Shown piece after piece: positions 53,491-62,803 of a stretch of DNA of 64,000 nt. This DNA is from Pseudomonas sp. HOU2 (GTDB lineage Bacteria; Pseudomonadota; Gammaproteobacteria; Pseudomonadales; Pseudomonadaceae). The stretch lies in the NCBI RefSeq assembly GCF_040729435.1, contig NZ_CP160398.1:3968001-4032000 (forward strand), in the 5' to 3' direction. The position numbers and the translations under genes were made by a program. A model generated the notes under the pieces. It saw only the letters and a program-made list of their open reading frames with translations. It searched no databases and was not told where the DNA came from. Numbering within the stretch: the first letter of the stretch is position 1; the number at the start of each line of letters is the position of its first letter.

Positions 53491-54870
53491 TCATGATGAA
53501 GTTGAGGCAGATTCAGCTTGGCGGCCCAGACGCGACAACAGCAGGCGATCCAGCAGCCAGACCAGCACCAGCGAAGCCCCCACCAGCGGAAAAATCAGCG
53601 CCAGCACCAGCATGATCGCCACGCCGGTTTTCCATTTCGGCAGGTCATGACGCAGCGGCGGTACGCCGAATTTGCCTTGCGGGCGGCGCTTCCACCAGAT
53701 CACCACGCCGCTGACGGCACTGAGGATAATCATCAGGCAGATCAGCAGCACAACGATCTGGTTGAACGTGCCGAACATCTTGCCTTCGTGCAGCATCACA
53801 CCGATTTCCGTGGCCCGTGCCACCGCGCCATACTGCTCAAAACGCACATCGGCGAGGACCTTGCCGGTGTACTGATCGACATGCAGGGTCGCGTCGTTGC
53901 GCGGGTCGTCGGCGAACACGGCGATGGTGAACACACCGGTCGCGGTGGTCGGCAGGGTGATGCTGTAGCCGGGCTCGACCTTGCGCTCGACGGCGATGTT
54001 CTGCACATCCTGCAGGCTGATGGCAGGCGCGGCGGGACCGTGCTGCATGCCGCCGTGAGCCATGTGTTCGGCGTGGTCGCCGGACATCGGCATCGGCGTG
54101 TTTTCCATCGCCCATGGCACGGTCTGGCGCGCGGCGTTGTTGAGGCTGCCGGCCTCGACGTTGGAGGTCGGCACGTTGTTCCACATCGCGGCCGGGAACA
54201 CGTTCCACACCTGGGCGTACTGCTTGCCCCAGAAGCCGGTCCAGGTCATGCCGCTGAGCAGCATCACCAGCAGCAATGCCGCGCCCCAGAACCCGGTAAC
54301 CGCGTGCAGGTCCCGCCACAACACGCGACCGCGACTGTTCAGCCGTGGCCACAGAATTCCGGCGGCCTGACCCCGCGGCCACCACAGGAACACCCCCGAC
54401 ACCACCAGCACCACGCCCCAACCCGCGGCGAGTTCGATCAAGCGGTCACCGAGCGTGCCGATCATCAATTCGCCGTGGATGGCGCGGGCGATGGCTTGCA
54501 GATTCTGCTTGGCATCCTGCTCGCCAAGGATGTCGCCGTGGTACGGATCGATGAACACATTGAGTTCATGGCCCTCATTCTTGACGACAAACTGAGCGCT
54601 GCGTTCGGCGTTGGCCGGTGGCAGGTACTGGGTGATCTGGCCCTGTGGGTAAGCGCTTTTCACCCGTTGCAGCAGGTCATCGGCCGGCACCGTGTGATGC
54701 CCGGCCGGAACCTTGAGCAGGCTGCTGTACATCAGTGAGTCGAGTTGCGGTTTGAACAGGTAGATGATGCCGGTCAGGGCCAGCATTACCATGAACGGCG
54801 CGACGAATAATCCGGCATAGAAATGCCAGCGCCAGGCCAGGTTGTAGAAATTCGGTTTGGGCTTTTGCAT
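53491..54870 (-). CDS. PepSY-domain inner-membrane protein of the copper locus
   Basis: A 459-residue PepSY-TM protein with four or so membrane helices (about 15-38, 165-185, 215-235, 370-392) and two periplasmic PepSY regions. The second loop carries a Met/His-rich MPMSGDHAEHMAHGGMQHG stretch suited to copper. Related proteins sit beside TonB receptors and are thought to reduce or pass on metal. The ATG at 54870 has a GGAG site. It follows oprC after 210 bases containing a REP pair and is followed by a terminator, so it closes the copper operon. Confidence 0.9.
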   Translation of the reverse strand: MQKPKPNFYNLAWRWHFYAGLFVAPFMVMLALTGIIYLFKPQLDSLMYSSLLKVPAGHHTVPADDLLQRVKSAYPQGQITQYLPPANAERSAQFVVKNEGHELNVFIDPYHGDILGEQDAKQNLQAIARAIHGELMIGTLGDRLIELAAGWGVVLVVSGVFLWWPRGQAAGILWPRLNSRGRVLWRDLHAVTGFWGAALLLVMLLSGMTWTGFWGKQYAQVWNVFPAAMWNNVPTSNVEAGSLNNAARQTVPWAMENTPMPMSGDHAEHMAHGGMQHGPAAPAISLQDVQNIAVERKVEPGYSITLPTTATGVFTIAVFADDPRNDATLHVDQYTGKVLADVRFEQYGAVARATEIGVMLHEGKMFGTFNQIVVLLICLMIILSAVSGVVIWWKRRPQGKFGVPPLRHDLPKWKTGVAIMLVLALIFPLVGASLVLVWLLDRLLLSRLGRQAESASTSS

Positions 54871-54924
54871 CACGTTTGCTCCGCTTGGCTTGGATCTTTT
54901 AGTGTTTTGCCTGACATGCACACC

Positions 54925-55047
54925 TGTGGCGAGGGAGCTTGCTCCCGCTGGACTGCGAAGCAGGCCCATACTCTTTCAGCTAAAGAGAAGGGCCGCTGCG
55001 CGCCCCGGCGGGACGGTGCGACGACTCGACAAGCTCCCTCGCCACAA
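54925..55047. repeat. REP pair, family B, right copy altered
   Basis: The left copy is a standard TGTGGCGAGGGAGCTTGCTC. In the right copy the expected GGGAGCAAGCTC is replaced by CGGGACGGTGCGACGACTCG before AAGCTCCCTCGCCACA. It lies between oprC and the PepSY gene. Confidence 0.85.
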
Positions 55048-55080
55048 GGGCAGTGTTCACACCGGGAAAATCGCGGTGTT

Positions 55081-57201
55081 CTAGAAACTCATATCGACCT
55101 TGGTCCAGAGCGTGCGCCCCGGTTCATTGATCGCTTGCGGGTCGTTGGCCGGGTAGCCGAAACCGGCGTTGCCCGCCAGGTTCAGGTGCTCGGCGTAAGC
55201 CTTGCCGAACAGATTGTCGACGCCGGTACTGACCTTCCAGTTTTTGTTGATCCGGTAGGCGCCGTTGAGCGAGAACACGCCAAAGCCGCCGCTCTTGGCG
55301 TAGTCCTTGCCGACCACGTTGCCTTTGTTCTGGTCGATGCGGTTTTGCGCCGCGACCACGCGCCACAACGCCCCGGCGCTCCAGTTGTCTTCGCTGTAGG
55401 TCAGGCCGAAGCGGGCATCCAGCGGCGGCATTTGCGGCAGGGCCTTGCCGTCGCTGCTGTTCTTGCCCCAGGCATAGGCCAGGGTCGCATCGGCTTTCCA
55501 GTTATCGGTGAGTTTGTAGGCGGCGCCGAGTTCGCCACCCATGATCCGTGCGTCGATGTTTTCCGCGCGCGAAGTGCTCATGCCCATCATCGTCGGCGTG
55601 TAGTCGAACAGGATGTAGTCGCGCACCACGCCGATGTAGCCCGAGGCCCAGGCTTCGAGTTCGGTGGTCTTGTAGTTCACGCCGAAGTCGAACTGGGTGG
55701 TCTTCTCCGGTTTGATCGAGTCGAACGCATTAAGCGAACCGGCCGGGCCGGACTTCGGTGAAAACAGCTCCCAATAATCCGGGAAGCGCTGCGCGTGACC
55801 GAGGCCGGCGTATAGCGTGACCGGGCTGTCAGCGAGGTCATGCTCGTAACGCACGAAGCCGCTTGGCAAGGTGTCGGCGCGGGTCTCGTCGGCGGTCGGA
55901 TTTGGCCGGCTCATCATTCCCGAACCAATGCTCTGCCGGTAATCCTTGGCCGAAGCACGGTCGAGCCGGGCGCCGGTGATCAGGCGATCACGGTCGGCGG
56001 CGTACCAGGTCATCTCGCTGAACACGCCGTAGTTATGGAAATCGGCGTCCTTGGTGTAGGGCTGATCCTTGTAGGTGTCGATGCCCATGCCGCTGCGCTG
56101 GCGGTGTTCGTTGGTCTGCGCGTCGAGGCCGGTAATCAATTGGATGTCGGCCCAGCGCCAGGTGGCCTTGATCCGCGCGCCGAGGGTGCGGCGGTCGACG
56201 TTGGAGGCCATGGGCCCGGCCATCATCCCGGTGCCGGACGGTGTGCGCAGGGTGTAGTTGTCCATCACGTGGTCGGCGTAGTTGTAGTAGACCTGCGCTT
56301 CGAGTTTCTCCAGCACGTCGGTGATGTTGGATTTTTCGAAGCGTAGCCCGAGGCTTTCGCGCAGGAACTGCGAACCGTCCATGCCGCGTCCGGCGTAGCG
56401 CGCTTCGCCATCGCCCTTGCCGGCGGTGAGTTCGATCAGGGTATCGGCGTCCGGGGTCCAGCCGAGCGCGATGTCACCGTTCCACTTGTCGTAGCGCGAG
56501 GCAACGATGTCGTTGTTGCCGTCGCGATAGTCGTCGGAGTGCGCGGTATTGCCGATCACCCGCACGTAGCCCAATGGCCCGCCGGCAGCAGCATCGATGA
56601 CCTTGTCGAAGCGGCCGTTGGAGCCGGCCAGCACGCTGGCATTCACCCGGGTGCCGAGTTCGCCGAAGCTTTCCGGTTCACGGTCGAAGAGAATCGTGCC
56701 GGCGGATGCGCCTGGCCCCCAAAGTACGGTTTGCGGGCCTTTGATCACCGTGAGTTTGTCGTAGGTTTCCGGCGAGATGTACGAGGTCGGCGCGTCCATC
56801 CGCCCCGGGCAGGCGCCGAGCAGCATGCTGCCGTTGGTGAGAATGTTCAGTCGCGAACCGAACATGCCGCGCAGCACCGGATCACCGTTGGTGCCGCCAT
56901 TGCGCACCAGGGCGAAGCCGGGAATGGTCTTCAGGTAATCGCCGCCGTCACTGGCTGGCACCGGTTGGCGCGGGTCCTTTGGGTTAGTGACGATGGTCAG
57001 CGGTGAGCTGGGGGCGATGGCAGTGATCACCGTCGGGCTGAGTTCATCAACGTGACCGGCGTGGTCATCGGCCAGCACCAACGGCGACAGCAGGACGCCG
57101 CAAAGGACGGCAGTAGCGTGCGAGAAACGAATGCGCGATGCGCTCAGCGCGAAAGACGCCTGGGCAGAACCCGAGCGTGGAACAGCAGAAAACCTGGACA
57201 T
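55081..57201 (-). CDS. oprC: TonB-dependent copper receptor OprC
   Basis: A 706-residue outer-membrane receptor whose signal region ends near SPLVLADDHAG. Plug motifs DYLKTIPGFALVRNGGTNGDPVLRGMFGSRLNIL and GACPGRMDAPTSYISPE are the OprC hallmarks; the Cys in LLGACPGRMD and nearby Met residues bind copper in P. aeruginosa OprC. The barrel ends in the usual Phe (VDMSF). The ATG at 57201 has a TGGAAA site; one four codons earlier does not. Neighbours on the same strand are PCu(A)C, DUF2946 and PepSY proteins, a copper acquisition locus. Confidence 0.95.
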   Translation of the reverse strand: MSRFSAVPRSGSAQASFALSASRIRFSHATAVLCGVLLSPLVLADDHAGHVDELSPTVITAIAPSSPLTIVTNPKDPRQPVPASDGGDYLKTIPGFALVRNGGTNGDPVLRGMFGSRLNILTNGSMLLGACPGRMDAPTSYISPETYDKLTVIKGPQTVLWGPGASAGTILFDREPESFGELGTRVNASVLAGSNGRFDKVIDAAAGGPLGYVRVIGNTAHSDDYRDGNNDIVASRYDKWNGDIALGWTPDADTLIELTAGKGDGEARYAGRGMDGSQFLRESLGLRFEKSNITDVLEKLEAQVYYNYADHVMDNYTLRTPSGTGMMAGPMASNVDRRTLGARIKATWRWADIQLITGLDAQTNEHRQRSGMGIDTYKDQPYTKDADFHNYGVFSEMTWYAADRDRLITGARLDRASAKDYRQSIGSGMMSRPNPTADETRADTLPSGFVRYEHDLADSPVTLYAGLGHAQRFPDYWELFSPKSGPAGSLNAFDSIKPEKTTQFDFGVNYKTTELEAWASGYIGVVRDYILFDYTPTMMGMSTSRAENIDARIMGGELGAAYKLTDNWKADATLAYAWGKNSSDGKALPQMPPLDARFGLTYSEDNWSAGALWRVVAAQNRIDQNKGNVVGKDYAKSGGFGVFSLNGAYRINKNWKVSTGVDNLFGKAYAEHLNLAGNAGFGYPANDPQAINEPGRTLWTKVDMSF

Positions 57202-57286
57202 GACAATTTCCATCAAACAGTCGTAAACGACACGGCCGGCAGCCTGAAGCTGTCTTCTCAACCGTGTGCAATCAAAGGTGCGGTGT

Positions 57287-57733
57287 TTACGCGTTGACGG
57301 GCGGGGCGCGGGTGCGGGCGCCGGGGAAGAAGGTCTGCCGGGCATGGCCCAGACGCGGGGAGCGCGGGGTGAAGGTGTTGACGTGGGCGATGCTGAACGT
57401 GGCGAACGTGCCGCCACCGGTCAGCGCCGGGCAGTTGAACAGCAGGCTGCAATAACCGCACTTCTCCCACAGGGCGTGGTGCGAGGATTGCGGCGGGCAG
57501 TGTTCGGCAGCCGATGGTGCACCGTGCGCGGCATGATCCATGCCCGGCATGTCCATCGCCATGTCCATGCTCATCGGCATGGAAGTCGAGACGTGCTGAT
57601 CCATCGGCATCGACTGAGAAATCAGCGGGCCGATGAAGATCATCAACATGGCGAACAGGGCGATCCAGCTACCGCGGGTCAGAGTCTGGCTCTGGCGATG
57701 CAGGCGGGACGCCCCGGCGCGTTGCGGGCGCAC
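57287..57733 (-). CDS. DUF2946 protein, Met/His-rich
   Basis: A 148-residue protein with one membrane helix (about residues 22-40) and then an exported stretch full of Met and His (SMPMSMDMAMDMPGMDHAAHG), a Cys pair in EKCGYCSLLFNCPAL, and a basic C-terminus. DUF2946 proteins are common in copper loci and are likely to hold or hand over copper. The start is taken as GTG at 57733, 21 bases after the PCu(A)C gene; no ATG gives the full helix, so the start is uncertain. Confidence 0.82.
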   Translation of the reverse strand: MRPQRAGASRLHRQSQTLTRGSWIALFAMLMIFIGPLISQSMPMDQHVSTSMPMSMDMAMDMPGMDHAAHGAPSAAEHCPPQSSHHALWEKCGYCSLLFNCPALTGGGTFATFSIAHVNTFTPRSPRLGHARQTFFPGARTRAPPVNA

Positions 57734-57754
57734 GGGCGTGGTCAGCCGGGTCGG

Positions 57755-58234
57755 TTACTGGGCGTGATCGTGTGCCTGGGTGTCTTGCGGTGGTTTCTTC
57801 TGCACGGCGACTTCGACGGTGACGTCACCGCTCTTCTCGAAGTGCAGGGTCAGCGGGAAGCGTTTGCCGTCGCTGAGCAGGCTGCGGTCTTTCGGGTGGA
57901 GCAGCATCACGTGATAGGCCATCGGCGCGAACGTCACCTTGCCGCCGGCCGGAATCACCACGTTGGGTACCTCCTGCATTTTCATCAGATCGCCCTGCAT
58001 CACATGCTCATGCAGTTGCGCTTGGTCGGTGATCGGCGAATCGACGCTGAGCAGGCGGTCGTCGGTCTTGCCGGGATTGCTGATCACGAAATAAGCAGCG
58101 ACGGTCGGCGCGTTGGGCGGCAGCTCCTGCGACCACGGGTGAGCGATTTCCAGCTCGCCGGCCTTGTATTCGTGGGCATGGGCGAAGCACGCCGGCAGCA
58201 ACAGCGCAGCGATGACGAAGAGTTTGTTCAACAT
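57755..58234 (-). CDS. PCu(A)C periplasmic copper chaperone
   Basis: A 159-residue protein with a signal peptide (ending HAHEYKAG) and a cupredoxin-like domain. The H-x10-M-x21-H-x-M type copper site is visible as HEHVMQGDLMKMQEVPN and, further on, AYHVMLLHP. PCu(A)C proteins carry Cu(I) to the CuA site of cytochrome oxidase or help copper uptake. Here it stands between two DUF2946 genes just upstream of oprC. A His-rich tail (QDTQAHDHAQ) may add a second site. Confidence 0.93.
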   Translation of the reverse strand: MLNKLFVIAALLLPACFAHAHEYKAGELEIAHPWSQELPPNAPTVAAYFVISNPGKTDDRLLSVDSPITDQAQLHEHVMQGDLMKMQEVPNVVIPAGGKVTFAPMAYHVMLLHPKDRSLLSDGKRFPLTLHFEKSGDVTVEVAVQKKPPQDTQAHDHAQ

Positions 58235-58282
58235 GGCAGTTCTCCAGAACGATTTGATACGCAGGTCAATTGCGAGAACAAA

Positions 58283-58681
58283 TCAAACCAGAGGCGAGGC
58301 GCGGGGATTGAGGCTCGGCCATTGCTGGCGCGGTGTCGGTGTTTGCAACGAGGGCGGCGCCACGCTGCGATTGCTTTCGTAGCGAGCGAAATACAGCTGC
58401 GGCGTATGGCCCGGCAGCGCCACCAGCGGCGCTGAACCCGAACAACACCAGCAATGCTGCATGTTGGAATGGCTGTCGTTGGACGGGGCTTTCTGCTCCG
58501 GGGTGCCGATGTTGATCGCCACCATCTTCGTCCCGCTGCCGGTGCAGAAACTGCTCCACAGCAACTGTTCGGCCGGTGAATTGGCCGCCTGCGCCATCGC
58601 CCCGGTCATCGGCATGGCGAGCATGTTGAACAGCACTGCAAAGCAGGCGATCCAGGCAATGGCTAGCCGGTGTCGGTTCAT
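58283..58681 (-). CDS. DUF2946 protein (first gene of the copper locus)
   Basis: A 132-residue protein with an N-terminal helix or signal (AIAWIACFAVLFNMLAMPM, residues 7-25) and a C-rich patch MQHCWCCSGSA near 74-84. It belongs to the same family as the gene at 57287 but is clearly different in sequence. Likely periplasmic copper binding. It opens the operon; an inverted repeat lies just upstream. Confidence 0.85.
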   Translation of the reverse strand: MNRHRLAIAWIACFAVLFNMLAMPMTGAMAQAANSPAEQLLWSSFCTGSGTKMVAINIGTPEQKAPSNDSHSNMQHCWCCSGSAPLVALPGHTPQLYFARYESNRSVAPPSLQTPTPRQQWPSLNPRASPLV

Positions 58682-58703
58682 GGGACAGATCCGTTGGGTG
58701 GGC

Positions 58704-58730
58704 GATCAGGCGCGGCTATTTAGCCTGATC
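58704..58730 (-). promoter_or_regulatory. Inverted repeat upstream of the copper operon
   Basis: GATCAGGC-N11-GCCTGATC, perfect 8-bp arms, centred about 36 bases before the DUF2946 start. Its position suits an operator for a copper-responsive regulator, but no known consensus was recognised. Confidence 0.4.
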
Positions 58731-58793
58731 AGGGCCGATAAGTAAAAAGGCGTCGTGCGGTTTGGTGTCGCAGCAATCTCATCAACCAATCGC

Positions 58794-59117
58794 TCAGCTC
58801 ACTGGTACCGCGTGAACCTCCATGTCTACTCCCAGCGTAGTTCGGATTACCGAAAAAATTTTTGCCAGATTGTCCATGCTCGGGTTGCCTTTGGCGGACA
58901 ACATTCGATGCAGGCTTTTGCTGGGCTTTTCAGTTTCCCTTGCAAGTTCTTCGAATCCGACAGTTGCATTGACGAGGTCGCGCAAAATTATCCTCGCAAC
59001 TTCTGGCTCGCCATTCAGAAAAAGCGTTGCGGCTTCGTCCAGTAATGCCTGGGCAAATTCGGGATCACGTTTTGCACGCTCTGAAATTGAAATTTTGTAG
59101 CTTCGAGTGAGCGCCAT
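58794..59117 (-). CDS. HTH antitoxin of a HigBA-like pair
   Basis: A 107-residue protein of the addiction-module antidote type: EPEVARIILRDLVNATVGFEELARET in the first half and a C-terminal HTH (KPSKSLHRMLSAKGNPSMDNLAKIFSVIRTTLG). It follows the toxin gene after 4 bases and should both neutralise it and repress the promoter. The ATG at 59117 has an AGAGGT site. A+T content is higher than in neighbouring genes, which suggests acquisition. Confidence 0.85.
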   Translation of the reverse strand: MALTRSYKISISERAKRDPEFAQALLDEAATLFLNGEPEVARIILRDLVNATVGFEELARETEKPSKSLHRMLSAKGNPSMDNLAKIFSVIRTTLGVDMEVHAVPVS

Positions 59118-59121
59118 CAAA

Positions 59122-59457
59122 TTACCTCTGGTTCTGTTCAGCTTTTTTTCGAATTCGAAATTCGGCTATCAGTGCTTTCACCTGTTTGATGTCCTGTCTC
59201 TGTGTGGATTTATCTCCTCCACCGAACAAGATGATCAGTCGTTTTCCCTCTTGTATCAGATAAATTCTATAGCCAGGACCCCAGTTTATTTTGTATTCGC
59301 CGAGACCATCGAACCACTTGATGTTGGAGGTGTTGCCCGCTTCCAACCGTGCCAAGGCTTTCGAAACCCTCGCTGCGGCCGGCACGCTCAAAGTGGAGAT
59401 CCAACGGCCAAACGGGCTTGAATCGTTTTCTTGTAGATACTCTTCGAGTGTGATCAC
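59122..59457 (-). CDS. RelE/ParE-superfamily toxin of a HigBA-like pair
   Basis: About 111 residues with the features of the HigB-like killer family: SPFGRWISTL, ALARLEAGNTSNIKWFDGLGEYKINWGPGYRIYLIQEGKRLIILFGGGDKSTQRQDI. Members are ribosome-dependent mRNA endonucleases. The start is probably the GTG at 59457 (V-I-T-L-E-E-Y-L); a TTG at 59478 is possible but lies inside the dyad thought to be the operator. Toxin-first order fits HigBA. Confidence 0.85.
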   Translation of the reverse strand: MITLEEYLQENDSSPFGRWISTLSVPAAARVSKALARLEAGNTSNIKWFDGLGEYKINWGPGYRIYLIQEGKRLIILFGGGDKSTQRQDIKQVKALIAEFRIRKKAEQNQR

Positions 59458-59468
59458 AGTCGGCCCTG

Positions 59469-59490
59469 AAGGTAACAAATAGGTTACTTG
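59469..59490 (-). promoter_or_regulatory. Dyad at the HigBA-like promoter
   Basis: AAGGTAAC-AAATAG-GTTACTT has 5-bp perfect inner arms and lies 12 or more bases before the toxin start, a plausible antitoxin operator. Confidence 0.4.
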
Positions 59491-59513
59491 TCATGCAAGC
59501 CGTGGATCTTGCC

Positions 59514-60239
59514 TCAGGAGGTGATCGTCTCCAATTCAACAAGTGTTTCTTGAAGCGTCCAAAACTCCCGATCAACCCCCGGCAGCATCGGCCGCTTCAA
59601 CACCATCACCGGCACCCCCAACTCCCGCGCCACTTCCAGCTTCGGCTCGGTCGCGCTGCTGCCGCTGTTCTTGCTGATCAGCACATCGATCTGTCGACGC
59701 TCGAACAGCGCGCGTTCGTCGTCGAGCAAAAATGGCCCTCGAGCGCCGATCACTTCGCAGCGTTCGTTGCCGGGGTAGACGTCGAGGGCGCGCAGGGTCC
59801 AGAACTGGTTGGCAGGGATCTCGTCGAGGTGTTGCAGCGGTTCGCGGCCGAGGGTGAACAGCGGGCGGCGGAACGGTTTGAGGGCTGCGGTCAGTTCGGC
59901 CCAGTCGCTGACTTCACGCCAGTCGTCGCCCGGCTGCGGCTGCCATGCCGGGCGGCGCAAGGCCCAGCAGGGGATGCCGGCGAGTTGCGCGGCGCGGGCG
60001 GCGTTGTGGCTGATTTGCGCGGCGTAGGGGTGGGTCGCATCGAACAGCAGGTCGATGCCTTCAGCGCGAATGAATTGCGCCAGCCCTTCGGCCCCGCCGT
60101 AGCCGCCGACCTGCACCTGACAGTTCAGGTCGGTAGGCACTCGGCCCACGCCCGCCAGGCTGTAAATGTGTTGCGGCCCCAAGGTACGGGCGATGGCCAA
60201 CGCCTCGGTAACGCCGCCAAGCAACAGAATGCGCTTCAT
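59514..60239 (-). CDS. cobK: Cobalt-precorrin-6A/precorrin-6A reductase
   Basis: A 241-residue reductase starting [20 protein letters not shown] with a nucleotide-binding loop, and [18 protein letters not shown] near residues 66-83, the CobK/CbiJ signature. It reduces precorrin-6A to dihydro-precorrin-6B with NADPH. The start overlaps the cbiD stop by 4 bases. Confidence 0.94.
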   Translation of the reverse strand: MKRILLLGGVTEALAIARTLGPQHIYSLAGVGRVPTDLNCQVQVGGYGGAEGLAQFIRAEGIDLLFDATHPYAAQISHNAARAAQLAGIPCWALRRPAWQPQPGDDWREVSDWAELTAALKPFRRPLFTLGREPLQHLDEIPANQFWTLRALDVYPGNERCEVIGARGPFLLDDERALFERRQIDVLISKNSGSSATEPKLEVARELGVPVMVLKRPMLPGVDREFWTLQETLVELETITS

Positions 60240-61333
60240 GCAAAACCTCCGGCATGGCCGACAATCCCGCCCTGGCGATCAATCGCAAACACCTCGACCT
60301 GCACCTGCGCCGGCACCACGCTGCGGGCGAAATTCAGCGCATGGCGGCAGACTTCATCGCCGAGGGCGACGCCCGCCGCGCTGGCCATCGCCAAGGCCTG
60401 CTGACTGGTATTCGCTTCACGAATGCTTTGCTGCAACGCCTGATCGGCGCCAATCGCTGCTGCCCATTCAGCCAGTTGCGGCAGGTCGATACTGGAATGC
60501 CGTGAGTGCAGATCCATGTGCCCGGCCGCCAGTTTGCTGATCTTGCCGAAGCCGCCACACAGGCTGAGTTTATCCACAGGCACTTTGCGCAGGTGCTTGA
60601 GCACCGCGCCGACAAAATCGCCCATTTCGATCAAGGCGATTTCCGGCAGGTCGTAGACCCGGCGCATGGTGTCTTCGCTGGCATTGCCGGTGCACGCGGC
60701 AATGTGCAGATAACCGTTGGTTTTCGCCACGTCGATACCTTGGTGAATCGAGGCGATGTAGGCCGCGCAGGAAAACGGCCGGACGATGCCGCTGGTGCCG
60801 AGGATCGACAGCCCGCCGAGAATGCCCAGACGCGGATTCATGGTTTTAAGCGCCAGCGCCTCGCCGCCCTCGACGTTGACCGTCACCTCGAAACCGCCGG
60901 CATATCCGCTTTCGGCGGCGAGCAGGTTGAGGTGGTCGCTGATCATCTTTCGCGGCACCGGATTGATCGCCGGCTCACCGACGCCGAGCACCAGCCCCGG
61001 GCGGGTGACAGTGCCGACGCCTGCGCCTGCGATGAAGCGAATCCCCGGTTCGGCCTGCAAGCGCACGCGGGAATAGAGCAGCGCACCGTGGGTCACGTCC
61101 GGGTCGTCGCCGGCGTCCTTGATCGTCCCGGCTTCGGCACCATCCTCGGTCAAGCGGCAGAATTCCAGACGCATCTGCACCTGCTTACCCTTGGGCAGGA
61201 CGATCTGCACGGCGTCCGCCGACGTGCCGCCCAGCAGCAGTCGCGCGGCGGCGAGGCTGGTGGCAGTGGCGCAGCTGCCAGTGGTCAGACCGCTGCGCAG
61301 CGGGGCGGGTTGTTCGGCGGTTTCGTCACGCAT
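60236..61333 (-). CDS. cbiD: Cobalt-precorrin-5B (C1)-methyltransferase CbiD
   Basis: A 365-residue CbiD with the family opening [22 protein letters not shown] (residues 12-33) and [18 protein letters not shown] near 261-278. It methylates C1 during corrin ring contraction. The ATG at 61333 overlaps cobL by 8 bases; a longer frame upstream has no support. CbiD belongs to the oxygen-independent route but replaces CobF in pseudomonads, where it works beside aerobic enzymes. Confidence 0.94.
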   Translation of the reverse strand: MRDETAEQPAPLRSGLTTGSCATATSLAAARLLLGGTSADAVQIVLPKGKQVQMRLEFCRLTEDGAEAGTIKDAGDDPDVTHGALLYSRVRLQAEPGIRFIAGAGVGTVTRPGLVLGVGEPAINPVPRKMISDHLNLLAAESGYAGGFEVTVNVEGGEALALKTMNPRLGILGGLSILGTSGIVRPFSCAAYIASIHQGIDVAKTNGYLHIAACTGNASEDTMRRVYDLPEIALIEMGDFVGAVLKHLRKVPVDKLSLCGGFGKISKLAAGHMDLHSRHSSIDLPQLAEWAAAIGADQALQQSIREANTSQQALAMASAAGVALGDEVCRHALNFARSVVPAQVQVEVFAIDRQGGIVGHAGGFA

Positions 61334-62537
61334 CGAGGGGTTTGACCAGATCCAGCAGGGTGATCGGCAGCGCCTGTCGCCAGGTGTCGAACTCGCCCAG
61401 TGGTTGCGCCTGAGCGACATGGATGCGCGTCAGTTCGCCGCCGTGGCGTTCGCGCCAGTGCATCAGCGTGACTTCGCTTTGCAGGGTCACGGCGTTGGCG
61501 ACCATGCGGCCTCCGGGTTTGAGTTGTTCCCAGCAGGTTTCGAACACGCCTTCGCGAGTCACGCCGCCGCCGATGAAGATCGCGTCCGGGCGCTCGAGGT
61601 CGGCGAGGGCTTGTGGCGCGCGACCCCGCACCAGTTGCAGGCCGGGTACGCCCAATGCGTCGCGGTTGTGTTCGATCAACGCCTGTCGGCCCTCATCCGC
61701 CTCGATGGCGATGGCCCGACAGCTGGGGTGTGTGCGCATCCATTCGATGCCGATCGAGCCGCAACCGCCGCCGACATCCCACAGCAATTCGCCGGGGATC
61801 GGTGCGAGGCGGGCGAGGGTGATGGCGCGGACATCGCGTTTGGTCAGTTGACCGTCGTGCTGGAATGCCGAGTCGGGCAGCCCGGCAAGACGCGACAGGC
61901 GTGGTGCCTGCGCATCGCCCAGGCATTCGATGGCGATCACATTCAGATCGGCAATCGTTGGATCGCTCCAGTCATCGGCTGTACCGTCGATGCGCCGCTC
62001 GGCATCGCCCCCCAAGTGCTCCAGAACGCTCAGGCGACTGCCGCCAAAACCGCGCTCACGCAGCAGCGCCGCGACTGCCGCCGGACTTTGCCGGTCATTG
62101 CTCAACAGCAACAGGCGCACCCCGCTGAACAGCTGCGCATTGAGTGCCGCCAAAGGTCGCGCGACCAGCGACAATGTCACTACATCCTGCAACGGCCAGC
62201 CGAGGCGGGCGGCTGCCAGCGAACAGGAGGATGGCGCGGGCAGGATCAGCATCTCGGCACTCGGCACCTGCCGCGCGAGGCTGGCACCGACGCCGTAGAA
62301 CATCGGATCACCACTGGCCAGCACGCACACGGCTTCGCCGCGTTGCTGCAAAACCGGCGCGAGGGAAAACGGGCTTGGCCACAAAGTGCGTTCGCCGCGA
62401 ATGCACACCGGCAGCAAGTCCAGTTGCCGCTGACCGCCGATGATCCGCGAGGCGCCCATCAGGGCGCGCCGGGCATTTTTGCCCAGGCCCTTGAAGCCTT
62501 CTTCACCGATTCCCACTACCGTCAGCCAGGGTGTCAT
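61326..62537 (-). CDS. cobL: Precorrin-6Y C5,15-methyltransferase (CbiE-CbiT fusion)
   Basis: A 403-residue two-domain enzyme: CbiE-like methylase in about residues 1-205 ([26 protein letters not shown]) and CbiT-like methyltransferase/decarboxylase in about 210-403 ([30 protein letters not shown]). It methylates C5 and C15 and decarboxylates the acetate side chain. The ATG at 62537 has a GAGGA site. It is the first gene of cobL-cbiD-cobK. Confidence 0.95.
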   Translation of the reverse strand: MTPWLTVVGIGEEGFKGLGKNARRALMGASRIIGGQRQLDLLPVCIRGERTLWPSPFSLAPVLQQRGEAVCVLASGDPMFYGVGASLARQVPSAEMLILPAPSSCSLAAARLGWPLQDVVTLSLVARPLAALNAQLFSGVRLLLLSNDRQSPAAVAALLRERGFGGSRLSVLEHLGGDAERRIDGTADDWSDPTIADLNVIAIECLGDAQAPRLSRLAGLPDSAFQHDGQLTKRDVRAITLARLAPIPGELLWDVGGGCGSIGIEWMRTHPSCRAIAIEADEGRQALIEHNRDALGVPGLQLVRGRAPQALADLERPDAIFIGGGVTREGVFETCWEQLKPGGRMVANAVTLQSEVTLMHWRERHGGELTRIHVAQAQPLGEFDTWRQALPITLLDLVKPLDA

Positions 62538-62803
62538 GCCGTTCCTCACATCGCTCGTGCCCGCTCAAGCGGCGCATGATAGCGCGGCTTCTGTTGTCTG
62601 GCGCTGACGCCTTGTCGCAGACGCTGGCAACGGTTGAAATGTTATGTGTTTCAAAACGGGTTGGCGAATTGAGCTCCTTTGTTATTTTGTTTTTATCAAG
62701 TTTGAAAAGTTATAGCTGAAAAAACTTGTAAGCCGTGCGTAAGTGTTCGGTAACTAATTGACGGACGCCTTGTTGGCGTCCACCTGCAATAAGGTTGGAA
62801 AAC
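62538..62803. promoter_or_regulatory. A+T-rich divergent region between cobL and the orphan gene
   Basis: This stretch holds two inverted repeats and no gene. CAAGTTT (62697-62703) pairs with AAACTTG (62722-62728), and GGACGCC (62763-62769) pairs with GGCGTCC (62775-62781) just upstream of the orphan gene. A TTGAAA and TATAGC pair near 62702-62717 is too close for a standard promoter. I saw no B12-riboswitch landmarks. Confidence 0.35.
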
